The notes: generated from the letters alone by a model not told the origin. Counted from the stretch's first letter, positions 34,697 to 43,003 are shown. The stretch: 64,000 nucleotides of DNA from Flammeovirgaceae bacterium (GCA_021299455.1 JAJTGQ010000051.1:17755-81754); one strand, 5' to 3'. A program made the numbers and translations.

Positions 34697-35074
34697 TTAT
34701 AGCCCATTGACAATTCTTTGAATTCCATCCTTGATCAATGCTTCATTGAAGTTAACCAGCAATCCTAACTTAATTCCAGTAATTCGCAAGTAGGTTAATA
34801 GTTGTTTTTGATGCACAGGCGCAATTAACTCAACTGATTTGATCTCCACGATTACTTTGTTCTCTACAATAATATCAGATCTAAAGCCAAGGTCTAGTTT
34901 GACATTTTCATAAACTACTGGAATTCCTTGCTGTCTAGAAAAATTTAAATTTTGTTTCTTAAGCTCATACGAAAGTAGTTCTTCGTACACGGATTCTAGC
35001 AGCCCGGGCCCGAGTTCGGAATGTATCTTAAAGCAGGAATGAACGATGATTCTAGACAATTCATTTTCGTTCAT
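34697..35074 (-). CDS. GxxExxY protein
   Basis: 125 residues. The name motif appears as GPGLLESVYEELLSYEL, followed by LDLGFRSDIIVENKVIVEIKSVE, a PD-(D/E)xK-like strand pattern, and LGLLVNFNEALIKDGIQRIV. Family function is unknown; a nuclease-like fold has been suggested. The gene is bounded by imperfect inverted repeats rich in CTTTGCG words, which suggests it arrived as a small unit between kdnB and trmN. Confidence 0.9.
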   Translation of the reverse strand: MNENELSRIIVHSCFKIHSELGPGLLESVYEELLSYELKKQNLNFSRQQGIPVVYENVKLDLGFRSDIIVENKVIVEIKSVELIAPVHQKQLLTYLRITGIKLGLLVNFNEALIKDGIQRIVNGL

Positions 35075-35090
35075 ACGATTTACATTGCGT

Positions 35091-35109
35091 CTTTGCGCCT
35101 TAGCGTGAA
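35091..35109. repeat. Right arm of inverted repeat flanking the GxxExxY gene
   Basis: CTTTGCGCCTTAGCGTGAA, complementary to the arm at 34647-34672. It lies between the GxxExxY start and the kdnB stop. A similar phrase (TGTCTTTGTGCCTTGGCT) occurs near 42163. Confidence 0.55.
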
Positions 35110-35110
35110 A

Positions 35111-36190
35111 TTAAAGTCTTCTAAAAAGTTTCTCAATACTTTCTATCGTCACCTTCTCTTTCCAATCTGTTCCTATCGCGTGATTCCACATGTGGCTGAG
35201 ATTGTACGACACGTGCGCCATCTTGGTGATTTGTTCATCTGTCCAATCTTTAGACAGCCCTTGCGGCAAATCGATTTTATGTTTGGCAATCATTGTCTTA
35301 AATTCCTTCACACCGTCCGGATAGAAATCTTCGAGATGGTTGAATGCAATACAATTCGCGTAACAATGGCGGGTACCTAGTATTTTTGAAAGGCCATACG
35401 ATAACGCATGACAAACGCCCACTTCAGAGTAGGTTAGACTCAATCCACCCATGAGTGATGCGACCATCAATTTATCATCGTTGTCAGCAGTTTGTCCGCT
35501 CTTGTCGCCTAAGTAGATTTCTCTGCACAGTTTTAATGACTGCTCAGCATAGGCGTGGCTATATGCATTATTCAGCGTTCCGTTTTCAGATTCGATGCAA
35601 TGGATGTAAGTGTCCATGCCGGTGTAGAACCACCAATTGCGCGGTACACTTGCAATCAAATCCGGATCCAGTATTACTTGATTGAAAACAGTCCACTCAC
35701 ATTTCAAACCTAACTTTTTTTCCGGGCCTGTAAGCACTGCAGTCATTGATACTTCCGCTCCCGTGCCAGAAATAGTCGGCACACCAATATGGTAGATGCC
35801 CGGGTTCTTAATTAGATTCAATCCCTGATACAATTGCGAAGAACCCTCGTTGGTGAACATCAACGAGACAGCTTTGGCAATGTCCATAATCGATCCACCT
35901 CCAATGCCAATGGCAGCTGCGGGAATTCCTTTGGTTTTTTTTACTGAATCGCGTATTGAATCTATTTGTTGGGTGGTGGGCTCAAATTGATCTACATCAA
36001 TATACATAATCGTATCACCCGCTTTCATAGGAATACGATTCGCCAGTTCTTTTCCTTTAAAAAAGTTATCGACCAGGTAAAGCATAAATCCATCGTTCTG
36101 ATGGCGCTGTGCTTCTACAATTTCACCTAACTGGTTAAAACTACCGCGACCAAATACGGTCTTCTCAATTCCTTTAAAATTTTTGTGCAT
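35111..36190 (-). CDS. kdnB: Kdo 8-oxidase (iron-containing alcohol dehydrogenase)
   Basis: 359 residues from the ATG at 36190 (MHKNFKGIEKTVFGRGSFNQLGEIV). NAD-binding GGGS (97-100) in IGIGGGSIMDIAKAVS, PTISGTGAEVSMTAVLT, and the metal-site histidines of group III alcohol dehydrogenases (SYGLSKILGTRHCYANC). The sequence fits KdnB, which oxidises C8 of Kdo; the resulting aldehyde is aminated by KdnA, encoded on the same strand at 37163-38365. Together they make 8-amino-8-deoxy-Kdo for lipopolysaccharide, as known in Shewanella. The extended frame to 36253 overlaps the toxin-like gene upstream and is rejected. Confidence 0.82.
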   Translation of the reverse strand: MHKNFKGIEKTVFGRGSFNQLGEIVEAQRHQNDGFMLYLVDNFFKGKELANRIPMKAGDTIMYIDVDQFEPTTQQIDSIRDSVKKTKGIPAAAIGIGGGSIMDIAKAVSLMFTNEGSSQLYQGLNLIKNPGIYHIGVPTISGTGAEVSMTAVLTGPEKKLGLKCEWTVFNQVILDPDLIASVPRNWWFYTGMDTYIHCIESENGTLNNAYSHAYAEQSLKLCREIYLGDKSGQTADNDDKLMVASLMGGLSLTYSEVGVCHALSYGLSKILGTRHCYANCIAFNHLEDFYPDGVKEFKTMIAKHKIDLPQGLSKDWTDEQITKMAHVSYNLSHMWNHAIGTDWKEKVTIESIEKLFRRL

Positions 36191-36191
36191 A

Positions 36192-36872
36192 TTAATTTGA
36201 TGTTTTCTTTCCCCTTTTTTCTTCAGCCAATGCAATATAATTTTTTGCCGCAAGTTTCATGGACTCAATAATTTCGTTCCATTTAACACTCATCAACATA
36301 TCTGGCATCGGTGTTTTATTCTTCTCGGCAGTAGTTACTTCGGTCAGTGCAAACAAAACAGACTTAGGTGATAGCAAGGGCTCATAATTGGCAAATTCTG
36401 TAAGCACGTTTGCTGCACCTAGTTTCTTAAATAAAAAAAACAAATCAATATAGTCTTTTTTTTCTCTTCGTCCCGTAATTGCACTTAGCTTAAAAGCAGC
36501 CAAATCTTCCAAAGCCGCCATTCTTATACCGTCTTCAAGGACTGAATTTTTCCTGAAAGGAATTTGCCACTCGTCATAGATATCAAGGCGCACTCCGTTT
36601 ATCTCAGCTCGTAAATTAGTTGACGTGAGGGTGATTTGTTCATTAAGGAATTCTTTGTTCAACAACCTTCTTAGATTTACTTTATCTACCTTTTCATTTG
36701 AGAATAAATCAATATCAATTGACCTCCTATGTCCGAGCTGAAGAGCGATAGCCGTGCCTCCCACTAGTCTAAACTGATTGAACTCTGATTTGGAATTCAA
36801 GAATTGAAGTAGGTAAAGAAGCTCAGCACTTACGCTTTTTTTATGCAGCATATTTTCTATGAACATCAACAT
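36192..36872 (-). CDS. AbiEii-type nucleotidyltransferase toxin
   Basis: 226 residues. Nucleotidyltransferase core FRLVGGTAIALQLGHRRSIDIDLFSN with the GG...D-x-D pattern, then MAALEDLAAFKLSAITGRREKKDYIDLFFLF, the AbiEii/AbiGii signature. Such enzymes block growth by modifying tRNA or related targets and act with an antitoxin. The gene overlaps the small upstream gene (36841-37110) by 32 bases, forming a pair inserted between kdnA and kdnB; its stop is one base from the kdnB start. Confidence 0.85.
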   Translation of the reverse strand: MLMFIENMLHKKSVSAELLYLLQFLNSKSEFNQFRLVGGTAIALQLGHRRSIDIDLFSNEKVDKVNLRRLLNKEFLNEQITLTSTNLRAEINGVRLDIYDEWQIPFRKNSVLEDGIRMAALEDLAAFKLSAITGRREKKDYIDLFFLFKKLGAANVLTEFANYEPLLSPKSVLFALTEVTTAEKNKTPMPDMLMSVKWNEIIESMKLAAKNYIALAEEKRGKKTSN

Positions 36873-37110
36873 CTAGAAAAAGGAAAGCCATAGCCGCACT
36901 CACTGGCTGCAACGTTTCTCTAGTCAGAATTTCTCTTACCTTTTGCTTTCCATACAGTTCGATTACATCGAATATGTCTTCGATGGAGCCAAATTCAAAA
37001 ACTCTGACAACCACCCAATCAACAGACTCCACCAACGCCTTCTCTATATCGTTCTTATTGATATCCCAAAAAAGTGGCCTTCTAAATTGTAGCTTACTTT
37101 CCATTTTCAA
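36841..37110 (-). CDS. Antitoxin-like partner of the AbiEii-type gene (DUF6922-like)
   Basis: 89 residues. Contains RRPLFWDINKNDIEKALVESVDWVVVRVFEFGSIEDIFDVIELYGKQKVREILT, a short domain regularly found beside AbiEii-type nucleotidyltransferases in Bacteroidota. Proposed antitoxin because of position and overlap; no experimental basis is visible. Confidence 0.72.
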   Translation of the reverse strand: MKMESKLQFRRPLFWDINKNDIEKALVESVDWVVVRVFEFGSIEDIFDVIELYGKQKVREILTRETLQPVSAAMAFLFLDVDVHRKYAA

Positions 37111-37141
37111 GATAGCTGTATTTTGTACACTGAAAACTATG

Positions 37142-37169
37142 TTGAACCTTAAGTTTTGAATCTTAAACC
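37142..37169. repeat. Heptanucleotide-periodic tract at the kdnA stop
   Basis: TTGAACC-TTAAGTT-TTGAATC-TTAAACC, four degenerate 7-base units that include the kdnA stop. A similar tract follows mdh (42963-42997). Confidence 0.5.
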
Positions 37170-38365
37170 TTCACCATCACCTTCTCAACACACTCTGTAA
37201 TTTTTTGCGCCAACGCCTTCACTTCTTCTTCCTTCCATGTACAACGAATGCCAAACGAAATCAATCGGCCCACGGTTTCTTGTGATTTCGGAAGCTGCAG
37301 TTTGTTATAGTCTTGAGGAGCACCAAGAATATGAATCGGAAGTTTAGCTGCCGTTTTTAAATCGCGCAAATGATTCCATTGGTTAATGAAATGATACATG
37401 TTCGTAAACCAATAATTAAAACCACCAACACCTGCTTTGTTGAATTCATCTACTGTGCGCTTAGCCGCTTCAGTATCGGGCATCAGAATATTTAGGAACG
37501 TGGCCGAGTCACCGGCAGAATCTGCCAACGTACTGAAACTCACTCCTTCAATTTTAGATAATTCTTTTGTCAGTATCGCTTTGTGTTCACGATTCTTCTC
37601 GCGGATAAACGGCACCTTGCGCGTCTGCGCCAATCCAATGGCTGCATTGATTTCGCCAATGCGATAATTGAAGCCCACGATCGGGTGATTTTCCATTCCG
37701 CGGTTATTGCCTACGTGGTCGTGCCCGTGATCTGAAAAACTATCGGCATGGAGATAGGCTTGCTCATCGTTGGTCACCATCACACCGCCTTCACCACACG
37801 TAGCAATTTTAAAAAAGTCGAACGAGTAGCAGCCGGTTTTTCCAAACAAGCCTACCGAAGTGCCTTTGTAAGAAGCGCCAAACGCCTGACCGGCATCTTC
37901 AATCAACGTGAGATTATGTTCTTTGCAAATTTTCAAGATCTCATCCAGCTTGGCCATGCCACCGCACATATGCACGAGCATGATCGCTTTCGTTTTTGGA
38001 GTGATAGCCGCACGAATTCCTTCTGGACTTAAGCAAAGCGACTCGTCAATCTCGGCAAACACCGGCAACCCGCCAGCAAACAAAACCGCCTCTACAGAAG
38101 CGATGTAGGTAAATGGAGGCACGATTACCTCGTCCCCGGCACCTATGCCTGCGGCAGCCAATGCACACGAAACGGCTGTAGAGCCACTCGATACGGCATG
38201 GGCAAACTTTGCGCCTGTTACGTTTTTTACTTCTGCCTCAAACTCGCGGGCTTTCCAAATATTATTGCGTTGTGCATCGTGGTTATAGCGGAAGAGGATG
38301 CCCGTTTCCATGACATCATTTACCTCTTTGCGCTCTTCTATTCCAAACAGTTCAGATCCAGGCAT
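37163..38365 (-). CDS. kdnA: 8-amino-3,8-dideoxy-Kdo transaminase (DegT/DnrJ family)
   Basis: 400 residues from the ATG at 38365 (MPGSELFGIEERKEVNDVMETGILFRYNHD); a 15-residue upstream extension is possible. Fold-type I aminotransferase with PLP-binding Lys186 in CYSFDFFKIATCGEGG and the DAGQAFGASYKG motif. Together with KdnB it converts Kdo to 8-amino-Kdo before activation and transfer to lipid A. It is separated from kdnB by the AbiEii-type pair. Confidence 0.85.
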   Translation of the reverse strand: MPGSELFGIEERKEVNDVMETGILFRYNHDAQRNNIWKAREFEAEVKNVTGAKFAHAVSSGSTAVSCALAAAGIGAGDEVIVPPFTYIASVEAVLFAGGLPVFAEIDESLCLSPEGIRAAITPKTKAIMLVHMCGGMAKLDEILKICKEHNLTLIEDAGQAFGASYKGTSVGLFGKTGCYSFDFFKIATCGEGGVMVTNDEQAYLHADSFSDHGHDHVGNNRGMENHPIVGFNYRIGEINAAIGLAQTRKVPFIREKNREHKAILTKELSKIEGVSFSTLADSAGDSATFLNILMPDTEAAKRTVDEFNKAGVGGFNYWFTNMYHFINQWNHLRDLKTAAKLPIHILGAPQDYNKLQLPKSQETVGRLISFGIRCTWKEEEVKALAQKITECVEKVMVKV

Positions 38366-38481
38366 AATTGATAAGGTTAAGGGTGCAAAAATACGAATTT
38401 CAGGTTTCAAATTGCAGGCTCCAGCATCCTAGTACGAAAGGCGTGTAACCGGAGGTTTGCGGCCTGGCCGTGCGAGGCGCA

Positions 38482-38556
38482 GTCGGCCACCGGGCTATCC
38501 GCTGCAATCCACCCCGATAGTCATCGGGGATGGGATTTCCGCTACTATCCCTGGCC
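38482..38556. repeat. Interspersed hairpin element between kdnA and a methyltransferase
   Basis: Outer arms GGCCACCGGG and CCCTGGCC; inside, two direct words CTATCCGCTGCAATCC and TTTCCGCTACTATCCC flank a hairpin (ACCCCGAT / ATCGGGGA). This layout recurs, in my recollection, between genes of many Bacteroidota; its function is unknown. It is not a coding sequence. Confidence 0.6.
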
Positions 38557-38620
38557 GATGCCTGCCCTTAGGTCACTTGGTAACTTGAAACCTGCAGCCA
38601 GAAACTTATCTTTGCGCCCA

Positions 38621-39394
38621 ATGAAAAAATTGATTTCTCTACTTATTCGGTTTGTTCCCCGCAAATACCTGCAGCTTTTTAGCGGAATAGGTCTCAAAGC
38701 GCTTGGCATTTTCTATATGGGTAACCAAGTGGAGTGCCCGATTTGCAAAAATCATTACCGACAGTTTTTGCCCTACGGCAGAATTAACCCACGCCCCAAC
38801 GCGCTTTGCCCTGGCTGTTTGAGCCTCGAACGACACCGTTTGATATGGCTGTACCTTCAGCAAAAAACTAATTTCTTCCAACAAAAGTTAAAGGTGTTGC
38901 ACATAGCCCCCGAGCATTGCTTCATGAAACCCTTTGAAGCCCAACATGGTGAAGGCTACATCACTGCGGACATTGAATCTCCCTTAGCCAAAGTAAAAAT
39001 GGACATTCATAAAATTCCCTTCGGGGAAAATCATTTTGACGTGGTGTTGTGCAATCATGTACTCGAGCATGTCAAAGATGACATCAAGGCCATGAGTGAG
39101 ATCAAACGAGTTTTAAAGCCAGACGGGTGGGCAATTTTGCAAGTGCCGTTCTTTTCACCTGTGCCTGATGTAACCTTCGAAGACAATTCTATTACTGATC
39201 CGCGCGAGCGCGAAAAGATTTTTGGCCAAGATGATCACGTGCGAATGTTTGGAAAAGACTATTCAAGGCGGATTGCATCGGCAGGCCTTCAATCTGATGC
39301 GAACATGTTTGCCTCCGATTTCACGGCAACGAAAGCAACCTATTTTGGAATTGAGAGCAACGAAGTATTATATGTTGGCAGGAAAGACCAATAA
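38621..39394 (+). CDS. SAM-dependent methyltransferase with N-terminal zinc-ribbon-like motif
   Basis: 257 residues from the ATG at 38621. An N-terminal amphipathic segment, then CPICKNHYRQFLPYGRINPRPNALCPGCLSLERHR, a CxxC-CxxC zinc-knuckle, then a Methyltransf_11-type domain (VLHIAPEHC..., DIHKIPFGENHFDVVLCNHVLEHVKDDIKAMSEIKRVLKPDGWAILQVPF). The substrate is unknown. Its position next to LPS sugar genes hints at a polysaccharide role, which is inference. Convergent with the barrel gene 39401-39961. Confidence 0.82.
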   Translation: MKKLISLLIRFVPRKYLQLFSGIGLKALGIFYMGNQVECPICKNHYRQFLPYGRINPRPNALCPGCLSLERHRLIWLYLQQKTNFFQQKLKVLHIAPEHCFMKPFEAQHGEGYITADIESPLAKVKMDIHKIPFGENHFDVVLCNHVLEHVKDDIKAMSEIKRVLKPDGWAILQVPFFSPVPDVTFEDNSITDPREREKIFGQDDHVRMFGKDYSRRIASAGLQSDANMFASDFTATKATYFGIESNEVLYVGRKDQ

Positions 39395-39400
39395 CATAGA

Positions 39401-39961
39401 CTATTTCTTACCTCCGCCAATGAAAAAGCCAATCTTCAAATTCAGATAGTTTTTGTTGATCGATTCAAATTGCCCAGTGGGAGCTGGTGAGCCTCTATAG
39501 GAAAAAACATAGTCAGTCATGTTACCAACGAAATTATACTCCACGATCAGTCGAAAATGACCAAGATCTACACCCACTCTTGGAAAGAAGCCTAATCGAT
39601 TTCGTTCGTTCTGTGTGTCTGTATTGCTAATCAAAAAATTATTGCTAGGATTAAAAATGGCAAAGCCACCTCCAACAAAAACGCGGGGCTTAAAAGGTAG
39701 ATAATATTGATAGCTGACACCAAGGGATCCTACAAACGGATTACTACCACCAGTCATCGAGAGTATGCCGTTATGTTCTATTCTAAAACCCGTACTCATT
39801 TTATCGTTTATGCGGTAACTAGGTTCGAGGGAAATAGAGCCAATCCCACTGTTCTTTCCCAACGGTGCGCCCCCATCGATAGCGAGAAAAACTTTTCGAT
39901 AGTTTTGACCATTTGCAACCAATGATATTGCCAGAAAAACGAATACCAGTAGCTTTTTCAT
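39401..39961 (-). CDS. Outer membrane beta-barrel protein
   Basis: 186 residues from the ATG at 39961. Signal peptide (MKKLLVFVFLAISLVANGQ), then eight or so amphipathic strands (SISLEPSYRINDKMSTGFRIEHNG, SLGVSYQYYLPFKPRVFVGGGFAIF, HFRLIVEYNFVGN, YLNLKIGFFIGG). An OmpA/OmpX-like small barrel; no specific function. Confidence 0.8.
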   Translation of the reverse strand: MKKLLVFVFLAISLVANGQNYRKVFLAIDGGAPLGKNSGIGSISLEPSYRINDKMSTGFRIEHNGILSMTGGSNPFVGSLGVSYQYYLPFKPRVFVGGGFAIFNPSNNFLISNTDTQNERNRLGFFPRVGVDLGHFRLIVEYNFVGNMTDYVFSYRGSPAPTGQFESINKNYLNLKIGFFIGGGKK

Positions 39962-40042
39962 AAAATTCAAGTTAAAACTACTTATTGTATGAAAGTAATG
40001 ATTGAAGATAATAGTAAAAATTGAGAAGATACAACCGATGTA

Positions 40043-42073
40043 CTACTTCTTAAAAAACATCTCCCCAATCTTCTCAACATCGAACAAAACTCCCTCTTGC
40101 GAATTGGCAAGGAAAGCAATAACAATATCATCGTCAGGATAAATTATTAAACTGGAACTGCTGCTGAGCATATCGCCCGCATGGTACCAAATGCGGTGGC
40201 CGTTTTTACCTTGGCCAATGAACCAACCCATGCCGTAGCCGGTTGCCCGGTTAGAAGTAGTAAATTGCGTTTCAAATAATTTTTTGGTCAGTGCAGGATT
40301 AAGTGCATTGCCGTGCAACAATTCGTTTCCAAATTTTACCAAATCTTCTGCGGTCGACAAAAGTCCGCCACCGGGGTATTTGTAGCTAAAATCACCATAG
40401 TCATTCTTTTCTCCGTTGATATCATAGAACTTACTTCTGCCTGAAATACTTTTAGTGTTATCATCTCCACAAGTACTCATCATCTGCATTGGTTTCCAAA
40501 TTTGCTCCTGCATATAATCCAGATAGCTTTGCCCGCTTGCACTTTCAATCACAGCGCCAATTAAATTCCACCCGAAAGTGGAGTAGTGAAATTGAGAGCC
40601 TGGCTTAAATAATAAGCTATCCCTTTCAAAAATTTGGATGGACTGTGTAGCCGTTTGGTAATGTTGGTTTCGAACTAAATCGCTCAAGTCATTTTCGTGA
40701 TAGTCTCGAACTCCTGCCAAGTGTCCTGCCAATTGGCGCGTTGAAAACGAATATTTCTTATTCGGAAACGAAACAACATATTTTTGAATAGGCGCATCTA
40801 GATCCAGCTTATTTTCAGATGCTAGTTTTATCAATGCAGCAGAAGTTATTGACTTCGAGACGCTGTTGATGCGAAAGCGTGTGTCAGGAGTTACCGCCAG
40901 ATTGTTTTCGATGTCGGCAAATCCAAACCCTTTCGATAATTTTATTTCGCCCTTTACGCTAACACAAAGTTGTAACCCATTGACATTTGATTCGTCCAGA
41001 AAATCGTTGCAAGCCTGTATGGCGACACATACTGCACTGCTTTCTGAACATGGTTTTTCTGTTGCTATAGCAGGATTGGTCTGAGGCGTTGGAGGCTGAT
41101 TGCTTACCGCTACCGTAGCAGCTAAAATTCCCCTTACTTTTTCCCACTTGTCGAAACTTGTTTTTCGGGTATAGCAGCTAAACAACTTGCTTGCCGATTC
41201 ACCGGGCGCTTCACCAATAAAAGTACCGGGCAAATCAATGCCGCCATAACCAAGTTGCTGGCGCACCTGTTTTTTACCCTCAAAAACAATTGTGTCAATT
41301 CGTAATCTGTTGGGGTGCTTTTTAATAAAATCATGGTAGCCTTTAGCAATTTGGTCTCTATCTGTTTTGGTGAGAATACGCTCAAAGGCGATGAAGAATG
41401 GTTTGTCGATTAAATATTTGAATTCGGAAAGGTCAAAAGTCAACCAACCATTTCGCATCGAAGATTCAAGCACGATGCTTTTGTTCAAAAGGTCTTCACC
41501 GGGCGATTTTGTAATGCTATCAACTGAATATAGGCGAACACGCATTTTAAAAGATGGCAAATTATTCCTGAAGATTCGGATGCTTGCACTTTGTAAATAG
41601 ACTGGAAACAAAAGTTCTTTTTGAAATGGGTTTTTGTTTTCAATCAAAAGAGCTGTTGCAGAACCCGCATAAATCGTGTCGGTTTCCAGTGTTCCCCCTC
41701 TAGACTTCCTGTTCCCCAATTTAAATGTTTTGTTATCATCTTTTTTTGATATCACGGTGACTGAATTCAAGAGTGTCACGTGCTCCTTTAGATAAACGAC
41801 TATTTCTTGGGTGAGGAAAGACTGAATAGGAATATTCTTGTTAATAAAACCAATCCCCGAAAGACACAGTGTATCTTTCAAATTGGGTGTTGGTACTTTT
41901 AATGAAAACGATCCGTCTTCATTGGAAATGGTGCCAATGCCGGTGTTTACAATCCCAATGTTAGCAAAGGCAATCGGTTTCTTGTCCGATTGATTGACTA
42001 CGCTTCCTTGAATCGTGATTTGAGAGTATCCAATTTGAATGGTTATGAAAATAGCTAGTGCGGCTTTGAGCAT
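40043..42073 (-). CDS. Serine hydrolase with N-terminal CarboxypepD_reg-like domain
   Basis: 676 residues. A short signal peptide, then a carboxypeptidase-regulatory-like domain (ITIQGSVVNQSDKKPIAFANIGIVNTGIGTISNEDGSFSL), an uncharacterised beta-rich middle region (about 110-330), and a class C beta-lactamase-like domain from about 345 with Ser404-Val-Ser-Lys407 and Tyr497-Ser-Thr. Periplasmic or surface hydrolase. The fusion of the three parts is unusual compared with the 498-residue hydrolase at 25348. Substrate unknown. Confidence 0.82.
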   Translation of the reverse strand: MLKAALAIFITIQIGYSQITIQGSVVNQSDKKPIAFANIGIVNTGIGTISNEDGSFSLKVPTPNLKDTLCLSGIGFINKNIPIQSFLTQEIVVYLKEHVTLLNSVTVISKKDDNKTFKLGNRKSRGGTLETDTIYAGSATALLIENKNPFQKELLFPVYLQSASIRIFRNNLPSFKMRVRLYSVDSITKSPGEDLLNKSIVLESSMRNGWLTFDLSEFKYLIDKPFFIAFERILTKTDRDQIAKGYHDFIKKHPNRLRIDTIVFEGKKQVRQQLGYGGIDLPGTFIGEAPGESASKLFSCYTRKTSFDKWEKVRGILAATVAVSNQPPTPQTNPAIATEKPCSESSAVCVAIQACNDFLDESNVNGLQLCVSVKGEIKLSKGFGFADIENNLAVTPDTRFRINSVSKSITSAALIKLASENKLDLDAPIQKYVVSFPNKKYSFSTRQLAGHLAGVRDYHENDLSDLVRNQHYQTATQSIQIFERDSLLFKPGSQFHYSTFGWNLIGAVIESASGQSYLDYMQEQIWKPMQMMSTCGDDNTKSISGRSKFYDINGEKNDYGDFSYKYPGGGLLSTAEDLVKFGNELLHGNALNPALTKKLFETQFTTSNRATGYGMGWFIGQGKNGHRIWYHAGDMLSSSSSLIIYPDDDIVIAFLANSQEGVLFDVEKIGEMFFKK

Positions 42074-42228
42074 CTTTATTTTTTTTATTTACAGATGCAG
42101 CGTTCTCTTGAATAGTTCTTTCATGGCAATCATTTATTGCCCTAAAAAAAATGCACAAAAACGTAGTGTCTTTGTGCCTTGGCTATAAAAACCTTAAAAA
42201 ATTACTTCCCAAGGCTATAAAATAGTAA

Positions 42229-42585
42229 CTAGTAAGATTGTATTAAAACTTCTGCGGGAATATGCAACACTTCATTTAGCTTCCGAATCATTGCCAGGCT
42301 TAGTTTTCTCTTACCAGAAAGTATTTCGGATTTACGTGACCGGTGCCCCAGTATTTGAGAGAGCTCAGCCTCTGTCATCCCCTTTTGCTCAAGCCTGAAC
42401 TTAATTGCTTCTAGCGGATTTGGTTTGTCCATCGGAAAATTTGCGTTCTCATATTCCTTAACAAGAACTGATAAAATCTCGAGCTCGTCAGATAATGGCG
42501 AGTTATCTTTCAAATCTTTTTGAATAAGAGAATATATCCTGCTTAAAGCAGACTCGTATTGCGTGTTATTTTTAATGGGCTTCAT
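42229..42585 (-). CDS. higA: HigA-type antitoxin (second copy)
   Basis: 118 residues: acidic N-terminal half (DNSPLSDELEILSVLVKEYENANFPMDKPNPLEAIKFRLEQKGM) and HTH (TEAELSQILGHRSRKSEILSGKRKLSLAMIRKLNEVLHIPAEVLI). Same architecture as 24568-24936. It overlaps the toxin gene by 14 bases, tighter than the first HigBA pair. Confidence 0.9.
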   Translation of the reverse strand: MKPIKNNTQYESALSRIYSLIQKDLKDNSPLSDELEILSVLVKEYENANFPMDKPNPLEAIKFRLEQKGMTEAELSQILGHRSRKSEILSGKRKLSLAMIRKLNEVLHIPAEVLIQSY

Positions 42586-42883
42586 AATAACTTATTTTTT
42601 TCGCGTCTATCTTGTCATACTGCTTGTGGGTGCCGAACCATACAATAAACACTATTTTTAACCTGTATTCGATGTCAACAATTAGACGAAAAGTATTTCC
42701 ATGAATGTTAAAAACCACCCTTTTGTTGGATAGAATTGAGGCATGGTGATATTGAATTTTTAACTCGTTGGGACTATTCCATTCACTTTTTTCTGCTTCT
42801 TCGTACCACGATAAAACGGATTGTTTTGCTTGCGGAAAGCGCTTGGTGTAGTTCTTAAGAGTTTTGACAGCAATTACCCGCAC
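42572..42883 (-). CDS. higB: HigB-type mRNA interferase toxin (second copy)
   Basis: 103 residues from a GTG at 42883: MRVIAVKTLKNYTKRFPQAKQSVLSWYEEAEKSEWNSPNELKIQYHHASILSNKRVVFNIHGN, ending WFGTHKQYDKIDAKKI. A TACCTTTG -7 box (42896-42889) sits five bases before the GTG, so the message is probably leaderless and an ATG at 42925 would be outside it. Same fold and end motif as 25011-25307, but the two proteins differ enough to be separate acquisitions. Confidence 0.88.
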   Translation of the reverse strand: MRVIAVKTLKNYTKRFPQAKQSVLSWYEEAEKSEWNSPNELKIQYHHASILSNKRVVFNIHGNTFRLIVDIEYRLKIVFIVWFGTHKQYDKIDAKKISYYEAH

Positions 42884-42933
42884 TTGGGCAAAGGTACGAA
42901 ATGTCACCAAAATGGTTACAAGCAATTGAAAAC

Positions 42934-42964
42934 AAAAAATGCCAGACTTTCGCCCGGCATTTTT
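42934..42964. terminator. Terminator after mdh
   Basis: AAATGCC and GGCATTT arms with T-runs on both strands, between the second HigBA pair and mdh. On the minus strand it ends the mdh message. Confidence 0.7.
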
Positions 42965-42997
42965 GAATCCTTAATTTTGAACCTTGAATCTTGAATA
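42963..42997. repeat. Heptanucleotide-periodic tract after mdh
   Basis: TTGAATC-CTTAATT-TTGAACC-TTGAATC-TTGAATA: five 7-base units just past the mdh stop, like 37142-37169. Confidence 0.5.
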
Positions 42998-43003
42998 TTG
43001 TTA

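Noticed and set aside
38455..38556. CRISPR-like spacing of the two CCGCT words
   Set aside because: Only two copies with a hairpin between them, no further repeats or cas genes; better explained as an interspersed palindromic element.
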